Part shown: piece after piece, positions 1 to 10,227 of the stretch
Layout: the number at the start of each line of letters is the position of its first letter
Position numbering within the stretch: position 1 is the stretch's first letter
Assembly (NCBI RefSeq): GCF_012939955.1
Contig: NZ_SPMY01000042.1
Span: 53-42,184 of the forward strand
Source of the DNA: Candidatus Accumulibacter phosphatis
GTDB taxonomy: Bacteria; Pseudomonadota; Gammaproteobacteria; Burkholderiales; Rhodocyclaceae
Length of the DNA stretch: 42,132 nt
Reading direction: 5' to 3'
Translations under genes and position numbers: made by a program
Notes under the pieces: generated by a model
The model's database searches: none
Told to the model about the DNA's origin: nothing
Seen by the model: only the letters and a program-made list of their open reading frames with translations

Positions 1-73
1 TTTCCCTCTTCCCCCTGCCCCCTTCTCCCCGCAGAGGAGAAGGGAGTTTCGTGAGTCGCTGGCGCGACTTTCA
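1..73 (-). repeat. Dispersed hairpin repeat, copy A (cut by window edge)
   Basis: Reverse-oriented copy of a repeat found three more times in the window. It shows the GACTTTCA terminal motif (66-73), the short stem AGTCGC/GCGACT with a four-base loop, and a CCCTTCTCC/GGAGAAGGG stem. The other end lies outside the window. It directly precedes the ribosome-binding region of the + strand M16 protease gene, so relative to transcription it has the same orientation as the internal copies. Confidence 0.75.
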
Positions 74-94
74 CATTAACCTCGTGGAGTGATG

Positions 95-2836
<2,742 letters not shown>

Positions 2837-2964
2837 CGATGGCGGTAACTGCCGCGCATCCTGGCGAACTGCAGAGTGGGCGATTCGTCACGGCAGCCCT
2901 GTCGGCGATACGCGGCTGGCCAGGGATTGGCCATGACGCGCCGTCCTGGCCCCCGGGCCGCTGA

Positions 2965-3393
2965 CTACTTCTTCAGGCTGTCGCGAATCTCGCGCAAGAG
3001 CAGCACATCCTCGGGCGGCGCGGCAAGTGCTGCCGGCGGCTCGCTCCGCTTCAGACGATTCACCTGCTTGATCATCATGAAGATGATAAAGGCAAGAATG
3101 ATGAAGTTGACCAGGATGGTCAGGAAACTGCCATAGGCGAAAACGGGAACCTGCGCCTTCCTGAGCGCATCCAGCGTCTTCGCCGTCCCTTCGGGCACCG
3201 TGCCCAGCACCAGGAACAGGCCCGAGAAATCAAACTTGCCGCCCATGATGAAGGCGACCACCGGCATGATCAAATCGGCGACGACGGATTCAACAATCTT
3301 GCCAAAGGCACCGCCGATGATCACGCCAACGGCAAGATCCATCACGTTGCCCTTCATGGCGAACTCTTTGAACTCCTGCATCATGCTCATCAT
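2965..3393 (-). CDS. mscL: Large-conductance mechanosensitive channel MscL
   Basis: About 142 residues, normal for MscL, the homopentameric inner-membrane channel that opens under hypo-osmotic tension. The N-terminal amphipathic helix ([16 protein letters not shown]) leads into TM1 with the Gly/Ala-rich gate ([16 protein letters not shown]), then a periplasmic loop, TM2 ([19 protein letters not shown]) and a cytoplasmic C-terminal helix ([12 protein letters not shown]). Several in-frame ATGs occur at the start (3393, 3390, 3384). The AAGGAG Shine-Dalgarno is spaced best for 3390 or 3384. It is convergent with the M16 gene. The aminotransferase gene starts further upstream on the same strand. 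Confidence 0.97.
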   Translation of the reverse strand: MMSMMQEFKEFAMKGNVMDLAVGVIIGGAFGKIVESVVADLIMPVVAFIMGGKFDFSGLFLVLGTVPEGTAKTLDALRKAQVPVFAYGSFLTILVNFIILAFIIFMMIKQVNRLKRSEPPAALAAPPEDVLLLREIRDSLKK

Positions 3394-3459
3394 TTCTCCT
3401 TGGTGTTTGACCCGAAGGACACCGGCTCCCGTGCCACGGTGAAGTCATCGTGGCGCCGG

Positions 3460-4617
3460 TCATATGCCGCGCAGTTTTTCACCGGCGGCGGCCAGGGTTG
3501 CTTCCTGCTTGGCGAAACAGAAGCGTACGACGCGTTCGTCACAGCCATCGTGGTTGAATACCGACACCGGAATCACCGCCACACCGACCTCCCTGGTCAG
3601 CCAGCGAGCAAACTCCTGGTCAGGCAGGTCGGCAATGGCGCTGTAACGCGCCAGTTGGAAGTAGGTGCCGCGGCAGGGGAGCAGTTCGAAGCGTGACGCA
3701 GCCAGCTGGCGGCGAAAGAACTCCCGCTTCCCTTCGTAGAACGCCGCCAGACCGAGATGTCGCGAGGCGTCGCGCATGTACTCGGCAATCCCCAGCTGGC
3801 ACGGCGTATTGACCGTAAACACGTTGAACTGATGAACCTTGCGAAACTCGCGCATCAGTTCGCGAGGCCCCAGCACGTAGCCGACCTTCCAGCCAGTGAT
3901 GTGATAGGTCTTGCCGAAGGACGAAACAACGATGCTGCGTGCGGCCAGTTCGGGATGCGCAGCGACGCTTTGATGCTGCGCACCGTCGAAAACGATGTGT
4001 TCGTAAACTTCGTCGGCGAGTACGACGATAGGAGTGTCGCGCGTCAGTTCGGCCAGTGCCGCCAGATCGTCGGCGTCGAACAGGCTGCCGCTCGGGTTGT
4101 GCGGCGAATTGATGATGATCATCCGCGTGCGCGGACTGAGCAGGGAGCGCAGCTGCTGCCAATCGGGCCGGTAGTCCGGCGAGCGCAGCGCCGCGTAAAC
4201 GGCTTTGCCACCCACCGTTTCGATCGCCGGCACGTAGCTGTCATAGACCGGCTCGAACACGACCACCTCGTCGGCGCTGCGCACGAAGGCGGCAATCGCC
4301 GTGAAGATGGCCTGCGTGGCACCGGCGGTGACCGTGATCTCGTCTTCGACGTCGTAGTCCGCGCCATAGAGCGCGGCCACCTTGTCGGCGATGGCCACGC
4401 GCAGTTCGGCCACGCCGGCCATCGGCGGGTACTGGTTACGACCGGCATGCATGGCCCGTGAAGTGGCTTCAAAGAGTGCCGGCTCGGCCTGAAAATCAGG
4501 AAAGCCCTGCGACAGATTGATTGCACCGCAGTCGGCGGCGAGCTTCGACATCACCGTGAAGATGGTGGTCCCGACCCAGGGAAGCTTGGAGTCGATGGCG
4601 ACTGAGGATTGGCGCAT
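3460..4617 (-). CDS. PLP-dependent class I aminotransferase (YbdL / methionine-aminotransferase-like)
   Basis: Fold-type I aminotransferase of about 385 residues. The N-terminus (SKLPWVGTTIFTVMSKLA, then INLSQGFPDF) is typical of the YbdL/kynurenine aminotransferase branch, which transaminates methionine and aromatic amino acids. Visible are the substrate motif NSPHNPSG, the Asp of VLADEVYEHIVFD, and the PLP-lysine segment SSFGKTYHITGWKVGY. The C-terminal Arg of VVRFCFAKQE would bind the substrate carboxylate. A TTG start at 4632 is also open; ATG at 4617 is preferred because family members begin close to it. The gene is divergent from the depolymerase gene across about 225 bp. Exact substrate is uncertain. 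Confidence 0.9.
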   Translation of the reverse strand: MRQSSVAIDSKLPWVGTTIFTVMSKLAADCGAINLSQGFPDFQAEPALFEATSRAMHAGRNQYPPMAGVAELRVAIADKVAALYGADYDVEDEITVTAGATQAIFTAIAAFVRSADEVVVFEPVYDSYVPAIETVGGKAVYAALRSPDYRPDWQQLRSLLSPRTRMIIINSPHNPSGSLFDADDLAALAELTRDTPIVVLADEVYEHIVFDGAQHQSVAAHPELAARSIVVSSFGKTYHITGWKVGYVLGPRELMREFRKVHQFNVFTVNTPCQLGIAEYMRDASRHLGLAAFYEGKREFFRRQLAASRFELLPCRGTYFQLARYSAIADLPDQEFARWLTREVGVAVIPVSVFNHDGCDERVVRFCFAKQEATLAAAGEKLRGI

Positions 4618-4842
4618 GGCGATCCGCGACAAGCGCGGTGGAGAGTGAGCAAGCGCCTAGTTTAGGGGCGCCCCGGCGTTCAAACAAGGCTGCTGCGAAT
4701 CCCGCGAATCGGCAAGCATGCAGCCACGCAGCCGAGAAGAGCAGGCGTTGCCCGCCCGCCCGTCTGGTCCTCGGCAAGACGAGCTGCTAGCATTCACCCC
4801 ATTGTTCATTATCGCTCCGATCGTCATCGTCGGGCCGCCACC

Positions 4843-5955
4843 ATGACCACAGCAAAATCCGTCTTGTGCAGCCTCGCCGGCGCGGCTCTCGTTTTCTTGC
4901 TGAGCACCGGAAACGCCCGCGCAGCCGAACCCCAGCCAGCAGTGCAGCCACTGCCAGCGCTGGGCGCCGAATTGAGCGAGCTCACCGTCTCCGGCATCTC
5001 CTCGGGTGCCTACATGGCGGTGCAGTTCCAGGTCGCTCACTCGAAGCTGGTGCGCGGCGCCGGCGTGCTTGCTGGCGGCCCCTATAACTGTGCCGAAGGA
5101 TCGATCCGGCGGGCACTCACGGCTTGCATGTCGCCCTCCTGGTGGGCCGCAGCTCCTTCCGTAGCCGAACTGCGCGCCCAGGCGGAAGCGCTCGCCAAGG
5201 CGGGCCGCATCGATCCGCTGGACGGCTTGCGCGACGACCGCGTGTGGCTGTTTTCAGGAGGCAAGGACACGGTCGTCGACAGCGCGGTGATGGAGCGGCT
5301 GGCCGCTTTCTACGGCCAGTGGCTCGCTCCGACGGCGATTCGCTTCGTCCAGCTGCCAGACGCCGGGCACGCCATGATCTCGGTCGCCGACCCCCAGGCC
5401 AATGCCTGCAGCAGCGAGCAAACACCGTTCATCAATCGCTGCGGCGAGCTCGACGCGGCCGGCGAAATTCTCCAGCACCTGCTTGGCCCCTTGCAGTCGC
5501 CAGCGGCGACCGCCAAAGGCGAGCCGCTACGCTTCGACCAGAGCCCGTTTGTAGAAGGCAAGCCGATCGACGCGGGACTGGCCGACGAGGCTTACCTTTA
5601 TGTGCCGCAGGCCTGCCTCGGTAGCGCCTGCCGGGTACATGTCGTCTTTCATGGTTGTCGTCAGACGGCGGCGCAGATCGGCCGACGCTTCGTCGATGGC
5701 GCCGGCTACAACCGCTGGGCAGACAGCAATCGGATCGTCGTCCTCTACCCGCAGGTACAAGCGCGCTATGGCCTGACCATAGGCTCCTGGCGGTGGCTGA
5801 ACAATCCCTTTGGCTGCTGGGACTGGTGGGGCTATGCGGGCAGCGACTACGCCACGCAGGGCGGCGTGCAGATCAAAGCGGTGCGCGCCATGCTCGAGCG
5901 CCTGGCCGCCCCCCGCCAGGCGCAGGCAGACGCTGCGGCAGGACGCCTGCCCTAG
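4843..5955 (+). CDS. Secreted PHB-depolymerase-like esterase
   Basis: 370 residues with a cleavable signal peptide (hydrophobic core about 9-22, cleavage probably after NARA). The lipase box GISSG (51-55, nucleophile probably Ser53) sits in SGISSGAYMAVQFQVAHSK. A histidine candidate lies in DAGHAM. The second half has VVFHGCRQTAAQIG and the Trp-rich GSWRWLNNPFGCWDWWG typical of extracellular poly(3-hydroxybutyrate) depolymerase-like proteins. The paired Cys may form disulfides, fitting export. The likely role is hydrolysis of short-chain polyhydroxyalkanoates or oligomers outside the cytoplasm. It could also be a more general esterase. No strong Shine-Dalgarno was seen before the ATG. Confidence 0.85.
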   Translation: MTTAKSVLCSLAGAALVFLLSTGNARAAEPQPAVQPLPALGAELSELTVSGISSGAYMAVQFQVAHSKLVRGAGVLAGGPYNCAEGSIRRALTACMSPSWWAAAPSVAELRAQAEALAKAGRIDPLDGLRDDRVWLFSGGKDTVVDSAVMERLAAFYGQWLAPTAIRFVQLPDAGHAMISVADPQANACSSEQTPFINRCGELDAAGEILQHLLGPLQSPAATAKGEPLRFDQSPFVEGKPIDAGLADEAYLYVPQACLGSACRVHVVFHGCRQTAAQIGRRFVDGAGYNRWADSNRIVVLYPQVQARYGLTIGSWRWLNNPFGCWDWWGYAGSDYATQGGVQIKAVRAMLERLAAPRQAQADAAAGRLP

Positions 5956-5979
5956 CCGCCAGCGCGCAATTCGCTCAAG

Positions 5980-6492
5980 TCAGAGGGGAGGAATGCGCAG
6001 CATCTGACCGGGATAGATCTTGTCCGGATGACCGAGCATCGGTTTGTTGGCCTCGAAAATGACCATGTATTTGTTCGGATCGTCGTAGTGCAGCTTTGCA
6101 ATTCTCGACAGGTTGTCGCCGGCGACGACGGTATAGAAGAGCGCTTCCGGCGCGCTCTGGTCAACAGACAGCATGTCGTTGACCCGGGTAACGCCATTCA
6201 CATTGCCACAGCAGAGCAGGATCTTCTCCTTGCTGCTCTGATCGCCGGCGACCCCGAAAACGCTTGCCGCACCTGCTGCGCCATCGAAAGTCACGGTCAG
6301 CCCGGTGACCGTCAAGCCCTGGCTGTTGATGTAAGCCTCGATCGCATCACCGGCGGCACGGTTCATAACGTCCAGCTTTTCTTTCGCCGCATTGTCATCC
6401 GGCGCATTGCTCACCGCGTCCAACGCAGCTTGCGCGTCTCCGGAGCGAAAAAGCTTCTCGCCTGCTTCCTTGACGAAATCGAATAGGCCCAT
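5980..6492 (-). CDS. kbp: BON-LysM protein, Kbp (YgaU)-like
   Basis: 170 residues starting MGLFDFVKEAGEKLF, which matches the start of the potassium-binding protein Kbp/YgaU family. A BON-like domain spans roughly residues 25-110 (INSQGLTVTGLTVTF, GVTRVNDMLSV), followed by a C-terminal LysM module (FYTVVAGDNLSRIAKLHY to YPGQMLRIPPL). In Enterobacteria the homologue is a cytoplasmic K+-binding stress protein. The start at 6492 is chosen because GGAGGAA lies just upstream; longer in-frame starts lack this. The gene is convergent with the depolymerase gene and separated from pstB1 by a hairpin. It contains two adjacent Cys in ILLCCGNVNG, at the spot where GN(V/I)xG is conserved. Confidence 0.9.
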   Translation of the reverse strand: MGLFDFVKEAGEKLFRSGDAQAALDAVSNAPDDNAAKEKLDVMNRAAGDAIEAYINSQGLTVTGLTVTFDGAAGAASVFGVAGDQSSKEKILLCCGNVNGVTRVNDMLSVDQSAPEALFYTVVAGDNLSRIAKLHYDDPNKYMVIFEANKPMLGHPDKIYPGQMLRIPPL

Positions 6493-6635
6493 GCGGTTTC
6501 CTCCGGTAGGTTGGCGCCGTCTGGCGCCGGAAAGTGACTTGACGGCTGTTTGACGATGGTCTGTAAACCGCCTCGAGTCTAGCAGTTTCCCCGGACTTGG
6601 CAAGCAGGGGCTTGCCAGCGGTGAGCCCCAACGGC

Positions 6636-6661
6636 ACAACGCCCGGCAGAGCGGGCGTTGT
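6636..6661 (-). terminator. Hairpin downstream of pstB1, possible end of the pst operon
   Basis: Perfect 10-bp inverted repeat ACAACGCCCG / CGGGCGTTGT with a six-base loop, 26 bases past the pstB1 stop. No T-tract follows on the minus strand, so it may be a 3'-end stabiliser or a weak or Rho-assisted terminator rather than a classical intrinsic one. Confidence 0.45.
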
Positions 6662-6686
6662 CATAATGGGTGCCGGGCCTGCGCGC

Positions 6687-7493
6687 TCAGCCGTAACGGC
6701 CTTCGATGTAGTCGGAAGTCTCCTTGTGGATCGGGGTCACGAACATCTCCTCGGTCAGCGTGTGCTCGACGACCTTGCCCATCAGCATGAAGATGCATTC
6801 CTCGCTGGCGCGGCGCGCCTGCGCCATGTTGTGGGTGACGATGAGAATCGTGTATTGGCCACGCAGCTCCCAGAGCAGTTCCTCGACCGCTTCGGTACCC
6901 TTGGGGTCGAGCGCCGAGCACGGCTCGTCCATCAGCAGCAACTTCGGCTTCACCGGCAACAAACGCGCGATGCAGAGCTTTTGCTGCTCTTCGAGCGACA
7001 ACTCGGTAGCCTTGCGCTTGAGCCGATCCTTGACCTTGTCCCACAACAGCACGGTGCGCAGCGACTCCTCGACGATTTCGTCGGGAGTGCCCTGGTGTAC
7101 GTCACCACCACCCTTGGCGTGCAGACGGTGACTGAAGAGGATATTGTCGCGAATCGAAACGGGTAGCGGATTGGGGCGCTGAAAGACCATCCCCACCTGT
7201 TTGCGCACCTGTATCAACTCGACGCCGGGGTCGTAGATGTTCTGGCCCATGACATCGATGCTACCTTCGATGCGCACGTAGCCGAGGCGCTCATTGATGC
7301 GGTTGACGCTGCGCAGATAGGTGCTCTTGCCGCATCCCGAAGGCCCGATCATCGAGGTGATCATGCCCTGGCGGATGCGCAGGTCGACATCGTACAGGGC
7401 CTGGAAAGTCCCGTACCAGAGGTTCAGTTTTTTGGTATCAATGGCGTATTCTGGAGCTGGCTGCTGCAAAGCAGCGGCTTGAACGGCGGTCAT
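6687..7493 (-). CDS. pstB: Phosphate ABC transporter ATPase PstB, variant 1 (degenerate ABC signature)
   Basis: 268 residues, clear PstB similarity over the full length. Walker A is GPSGCGKST (50-58), the Q-loop Gln is Gln105 in VFQRPNPLP, Walker B is LLLMDE (Asp189, Glu190), the D-loop is SALD, and the switch His is His221 in VTHN. The ABC signature, normally LSGGQQQR, reads LSLEEQQKL (165-173): both glycines are lost. It is the last gene of the operon, 64 bp after a second PstB-like gene. Family knowledge: PstB normally works as a homodimer under PstA/PstC. Inference: this copy supplies the nucleotide-binding and hydrolysis half of a heterodimer and needs the intact signature of its neighbour. 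Confidence 0.93.
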   Translation of the reverse strand: MTAVQAAALQQPAPEYAIDTKKLNLWYGTFQALYDVDLRIRQGMITSMIGPSGCGKSTYLRSVNRINERLGYVRIEGSIDVMGQNIYDPGVELIQVRKQVGMVFQRPNPLPVSIRDNILFSHRLHAKGGGDVHQGTPDEIVEESLRTVLLWDKVKDRLKRKATELSLEEQQKLCIARLLPVKPKLLLMDEPCSALDPKGTEAVEELLWELRGQYTILIVTHNMAQARRASEECIFMLMGKVVEHTLTEEMFVTPIHKETSDYIEGRYG

Positions 7494-7557
7494 CTCGTTG
7501 TGTCCTTCGTTGGCATTCAGTCAATACAGTGGCAAGCAGCGTGGCGCGGTATTGGGC

Positions 7558-8391
7558 TCAGCCGAAGCGTCCCTCTACGTAATCACGCGTCCGCTGGTCC
7601 TTCACCTCGCCGGTGAACAAATCCTCGGTGACCCCGATCTCGACGCACTCGCTGTTCAGGAAGAACGCGGTGCGGTCGGCCAAACGCCGCGCCTGCTGCA
7701 CCAGGTTGGTAACCAGGATGATGGTCACTTCCTTGCGCAGCTCCTTGAGCACATCTTCGATGCGCATCGTGGTGACCGGGTCGACGGCGATCGAGAACTC
7801 GTCGAGCATCAACAGGTCTGGCTCCTGCGACAAGGCCCTGGCAATCGTCAGCCGCTGCTGTTGGCCGCCGGAGAGCAGGCTGCCAAGCGCACTCAGACGA
7901 TCCTTGACTTCGTCCCAGAGGGCCGCACGGGTCAGGCAGCGTTGCACGATTACGTCCAGCTCGGCTCTTTCCTTGATCCCGCGCAGGCGCGGCGACAGGG
8001 CAACGTTGTCATAGACGGTCATCGGCAGACCGACCGGCAAGGGAAAGACGACGCCAATCCGGCTACGTAGCGCATAGACGTTCTTCAGGTGGCGGGTATC
8101 CAGACCGTTGAACTGGATCTCGCCGGCCACGCGCATCCCTGTAGTGAACATGTCCATGCGGTTGACCGCCTTGAGGAAGGAGGTCTTGCCGGCGTTGGCG
8201 GGGCCAATGATGCCGAAAATTTCGTGCTCGCGTATCTCCAGGTTGACGTCCTTCAGGGCCACCGCCTTGCCGTAACTGATAGTCAGATCCTTGACCGCCA
8301 ACTTGATCCGCGGCTCACCGGAAGCGGCGTTGGTTTGGCCAGCAGCCACCGGGGCCCGTTCGAGAGCGCTTTGCGCGCCTTGACTTACCAT
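7558..8391 (-). CDS. Second PstB-like ATPase, variant 2 (Q-loop and switch His lost)
   Basis: 277 residues, PstB-like from about residue 30. Walker A is GPANAGKT (63-70) and the signature LSGGQQQRL (173-181) is intact. Walker B LLMLDE keeps Asp197 and Glu198. The Q-loop reads VFPLPVGLP, with Pro117 where the conserved Gln should be. The switch His is Asn229 (VTNLVQQAR). The D-loop is altered (SIAVD) and the Pro after Walker B is Phe. The ATG overlaps the pstA stop by seven bases, implying coupled translation. A longer in-frame extension upstream is a shadow of pstA. The defects complement those of the downstream PstB, suggesting an obligate heterodimer. Confidence 0.9.
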   Translation of the reverse strand: MVSQGAQSALERAPVAAGQTNAASGEPRIKLAVKDLTISYGKAVALKDVNLEIREHEIFGIIGPANAGKTSFLKAVNRMDMFTTGMRVAGEIQFNGLDTRHLKNVYALRSRIGVVFPLPVGLPMTVYDNVALSPRLRGIKERAELDVIVQRCLTRAALWDEVKDRLSALGSLLSGGQQQRLTIARALSQEPDLLMLDEFSIAVDPVTTMRIEDVLKELRKEVTIILVTNLVQQARRLADRTAFFLNSECVEIGVTEDLFTGEVKDQRTRDYVEGRFG

Positions 8392-9275
8392 TTCTTCTTC
8401 CCCCTGAGCCACATGCGAAACGCGATCGACGCGCTGTTCATCAACAACACCAGTCCGATGAGTACCAGAGCGATACCGAACGGAACCTCTTCGGCGATCC
8501 CCGGAACCTGGGTCGCGGCAACAAACAGGTGCAACGACAAGGCCATGGTCTGGTCGAAAACGCTTTGCGGCAGGAATGGCGTGAAGAACACCGCCCCGGT
8601 AAACATGATCGGCGCGGTCTCGCCAGCGGTACGCGAAACCTCGAGGATCACGCCGGTCAGAATGCCGGTGATCGAGTTCGGCAGCACCACCTTGCGAATG
8701 GTCTGCCAGCGCGTCGCACCCATGTTCCAGCAAGCCTCGCGAAACGCCGGCGGTACCGACTGCAGCGATTCTCGGGTAGCAACGATGACCACCGGCATGG
8801 TCATCACCGCCAGGGTCAGACTGGCCGCCAGGATACTCGTCCCGAACTTGAAAAAGATGACGAAGGCGCCGAGCCCGAACAGGGCATGCACGATCGACGG
8901 CACGCCGGCCAGGTTGATGATCGCCAGATTGATCACCCGCGTGAACCAGTTGTCGCCGGCGTACTCGCTGAGGTAGATCGCCGCGAAGATGCCGATCGGG
9001 ACCGACAGCAGAAGCGCCACCGTCACCAGCCAGACGGTGCCCAGCAGCGCCGGCAGGACGCCGCCGGTACGCATGCCGTCGGTTGGCGCGGTGAACAGAA
9101 ACTCCCAGGAGATCGCCCCGCCACCCTTGTGAATCAGGGTTCCGAGAATGATCAGTACCGGCGCAATCAACATCAGGGTCATCAAGCCGAAGAGCATTCT
9201 ATAGAGGCTCTGAACCCTGGCATTGCGGTGGTTCAGGCTGCTCGCCTGGAACATGGCTGCATTGGCAGTTGTCAT
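8385..9275 (-). CDS. pstA: Phosphate ABC transporter permease PstA
   Basis: 296 residues, inner-membrane permease with about six transmembrane segments; the first is around MLFGLMTLMLIAPVLIILG. The cytoplasmic coupling loop FREACWNMGATRWQTIRKVV is the binding-protein-dependent transport (EAA-type) motif that contacts the ATPase. SVPIGIFAAIYLSEYAGDN is typical of PstA. It starts three bases after the pstC stop and overlaps the next ATPase gene by seven bases. It forms the translocation pore with PstC. Confidence 0.96.
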   Translation of the reverse strand: MTTANAAMFQASSLNHRNARVQSLYRMLFGLMTLMLIAPVLIILGTLIHKGGGAISWEFLFTAPTDGMRTGGVLPALLGTVWLVTVALLLSVPIGIFAAIYLSEYAGDNWFTRVINLAIINLAGVPSIVHALFGLGAFVIFFKFGTSILAASLTLAVMTMPVVIVATRESLQSVPPAFREACWNMGATRWQTIRKVVLPNSITGILTGVILEVSRTAGETAPIMFTGAVFFTPFLPQSVFDQTMALSLHLFVAATQVPGIAEEVPFGIALVLIGLVLLMNSASIAFRMWLRGKKKW

Positions 9276-9278
9276 TTT

Positions 9279-10226
9279 CTATCCCTTGCGAATGCCGCGC
9301 ACGATCAGATCGGCGGTCAGGTTGACGGTGAAGGTAACCAGGAAAAGCAGAATGCCGATGGTGAACAGCGCCTGATAATGCTCGCCGCCGACCACCGTTT
9401 CACCCAACTCAGCGGCGATGGTGGCGGTCAGCGCGCGCACCGAGTCGAAGACGCTGTCGGGAATATTGACCGCGTGTCCGGTAGCCATCAGCACGGCCAT
9501 CGTTTCTCCGAAGCCCCGTCCGACCCCGAGCAGCACGCCACCGAGCAGGCCGTTCTTGGCCGCCGGCAGCACCACCTTGTAGGTCACCTGCCAGCGCGTC
9601 GCGCCCATCGCCTCGGCGGCTTCACGGTAGCGATCGGGAACCGCCTTGAGCGCATCTTCGGCGATCGAGGTCATGATCGGCGCAGCCATCAAACCAAGGA
9701 TGATGCCGGCGTTGAGCACGCAGAGACCCACCGGCACGTCGAACCACTTGATGATCAAGGGGTTCATGATCACCAGGCCGATGAAGCCCCAGACCACCGA
9801 CGGAATGGCCGCCAGCAACTCGACCAGCACTTTCAAGGTTTCACGGGTCTTGCCACTGGCAAACTCGGCAATGTAGATGGCCGCGCCGAGCGAAAACGGC
9901 ACGGCGACCAGCATCGCCAGACCGGTGACGCTGGCGGTACCGGCCATCAGCGCCAGGATCCCGTACTCGGGGGCGTCGGCGTCGCTCGGGAACCAGTACG
10001 GCGTGAGAAAGAACTCCCGGACGTTCATGTGGTGGAGGATGAAGCCGATGCCTTCCTTGAAGACGAAGATGAAGATTCCCAGGACGAAGACGATCGCCGA
10101 GATACCGCAGAGGAAGACGATGGCCTGGACGGCCTTGTCTACATACCAGTCGAGATCGCGACGATCGAACGTGCCAGCCCCGCCGGCGGCCATTGCGGCG
10201 CCGGGTACAGTGTTGCTGTTGGCCAT
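9279..10226 (-). CDS. pstC: Phosphate ABC transporter permease PstC
   Basis: 315 residues with six or more predicted membrane helices; the first lies near AIVFLCGISAIVFVLGIFIF. The EAA-type loop is YREAAEAMGATRWQVTYKVV. VPFSLGAAIYIAEFA and IPSVVWGFIGLVIM are characteristic of PstC. It is separated from the upstream phoU stop by one base and from pstA by three, so it belongs to one operon. The cytoplasmic N-terminus of about 35 residues (MANSNTVPGAAMAAGGAG) is low in complexity. Confidence 0.96.
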   Translation of the reverse strand: MANSNTVPGAAMAAGGAGTFDRRDLDWYVDKAVQAIVFLCGISAIVFVLGIFIFVFKEGIGFILHHMNVREFFLTPYWFPSDADAPEYGILALMAGTASVTGLAMLVAVPFSLGAAIYIAEFASGKTRETLKVLVELLAAIPSVVWGFIGLVIMNPLIIKWFDVPVGLCVLNAGIILGLMAAPIMTSIAEDALKAVPDRYREAAEAMGATRWQVTYKVVLPAAKNGLLGGVLLGVGRGFGETMAVLMATGHAVNIPDSVFDSVRALTATIAAELGETVVGGEHYQALFTIGILLFLVTFTVNLTADLIVRGIRKG

Positions 10227-10227
10227 C

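Noticed and set aside
2837-2964. TGGCCA-type repeats between the M16 and mscL genes as a bidirectional terminator
   Set aside because: The paired bases are short, overlap as direct repeats and lack T-tracts on both strands.
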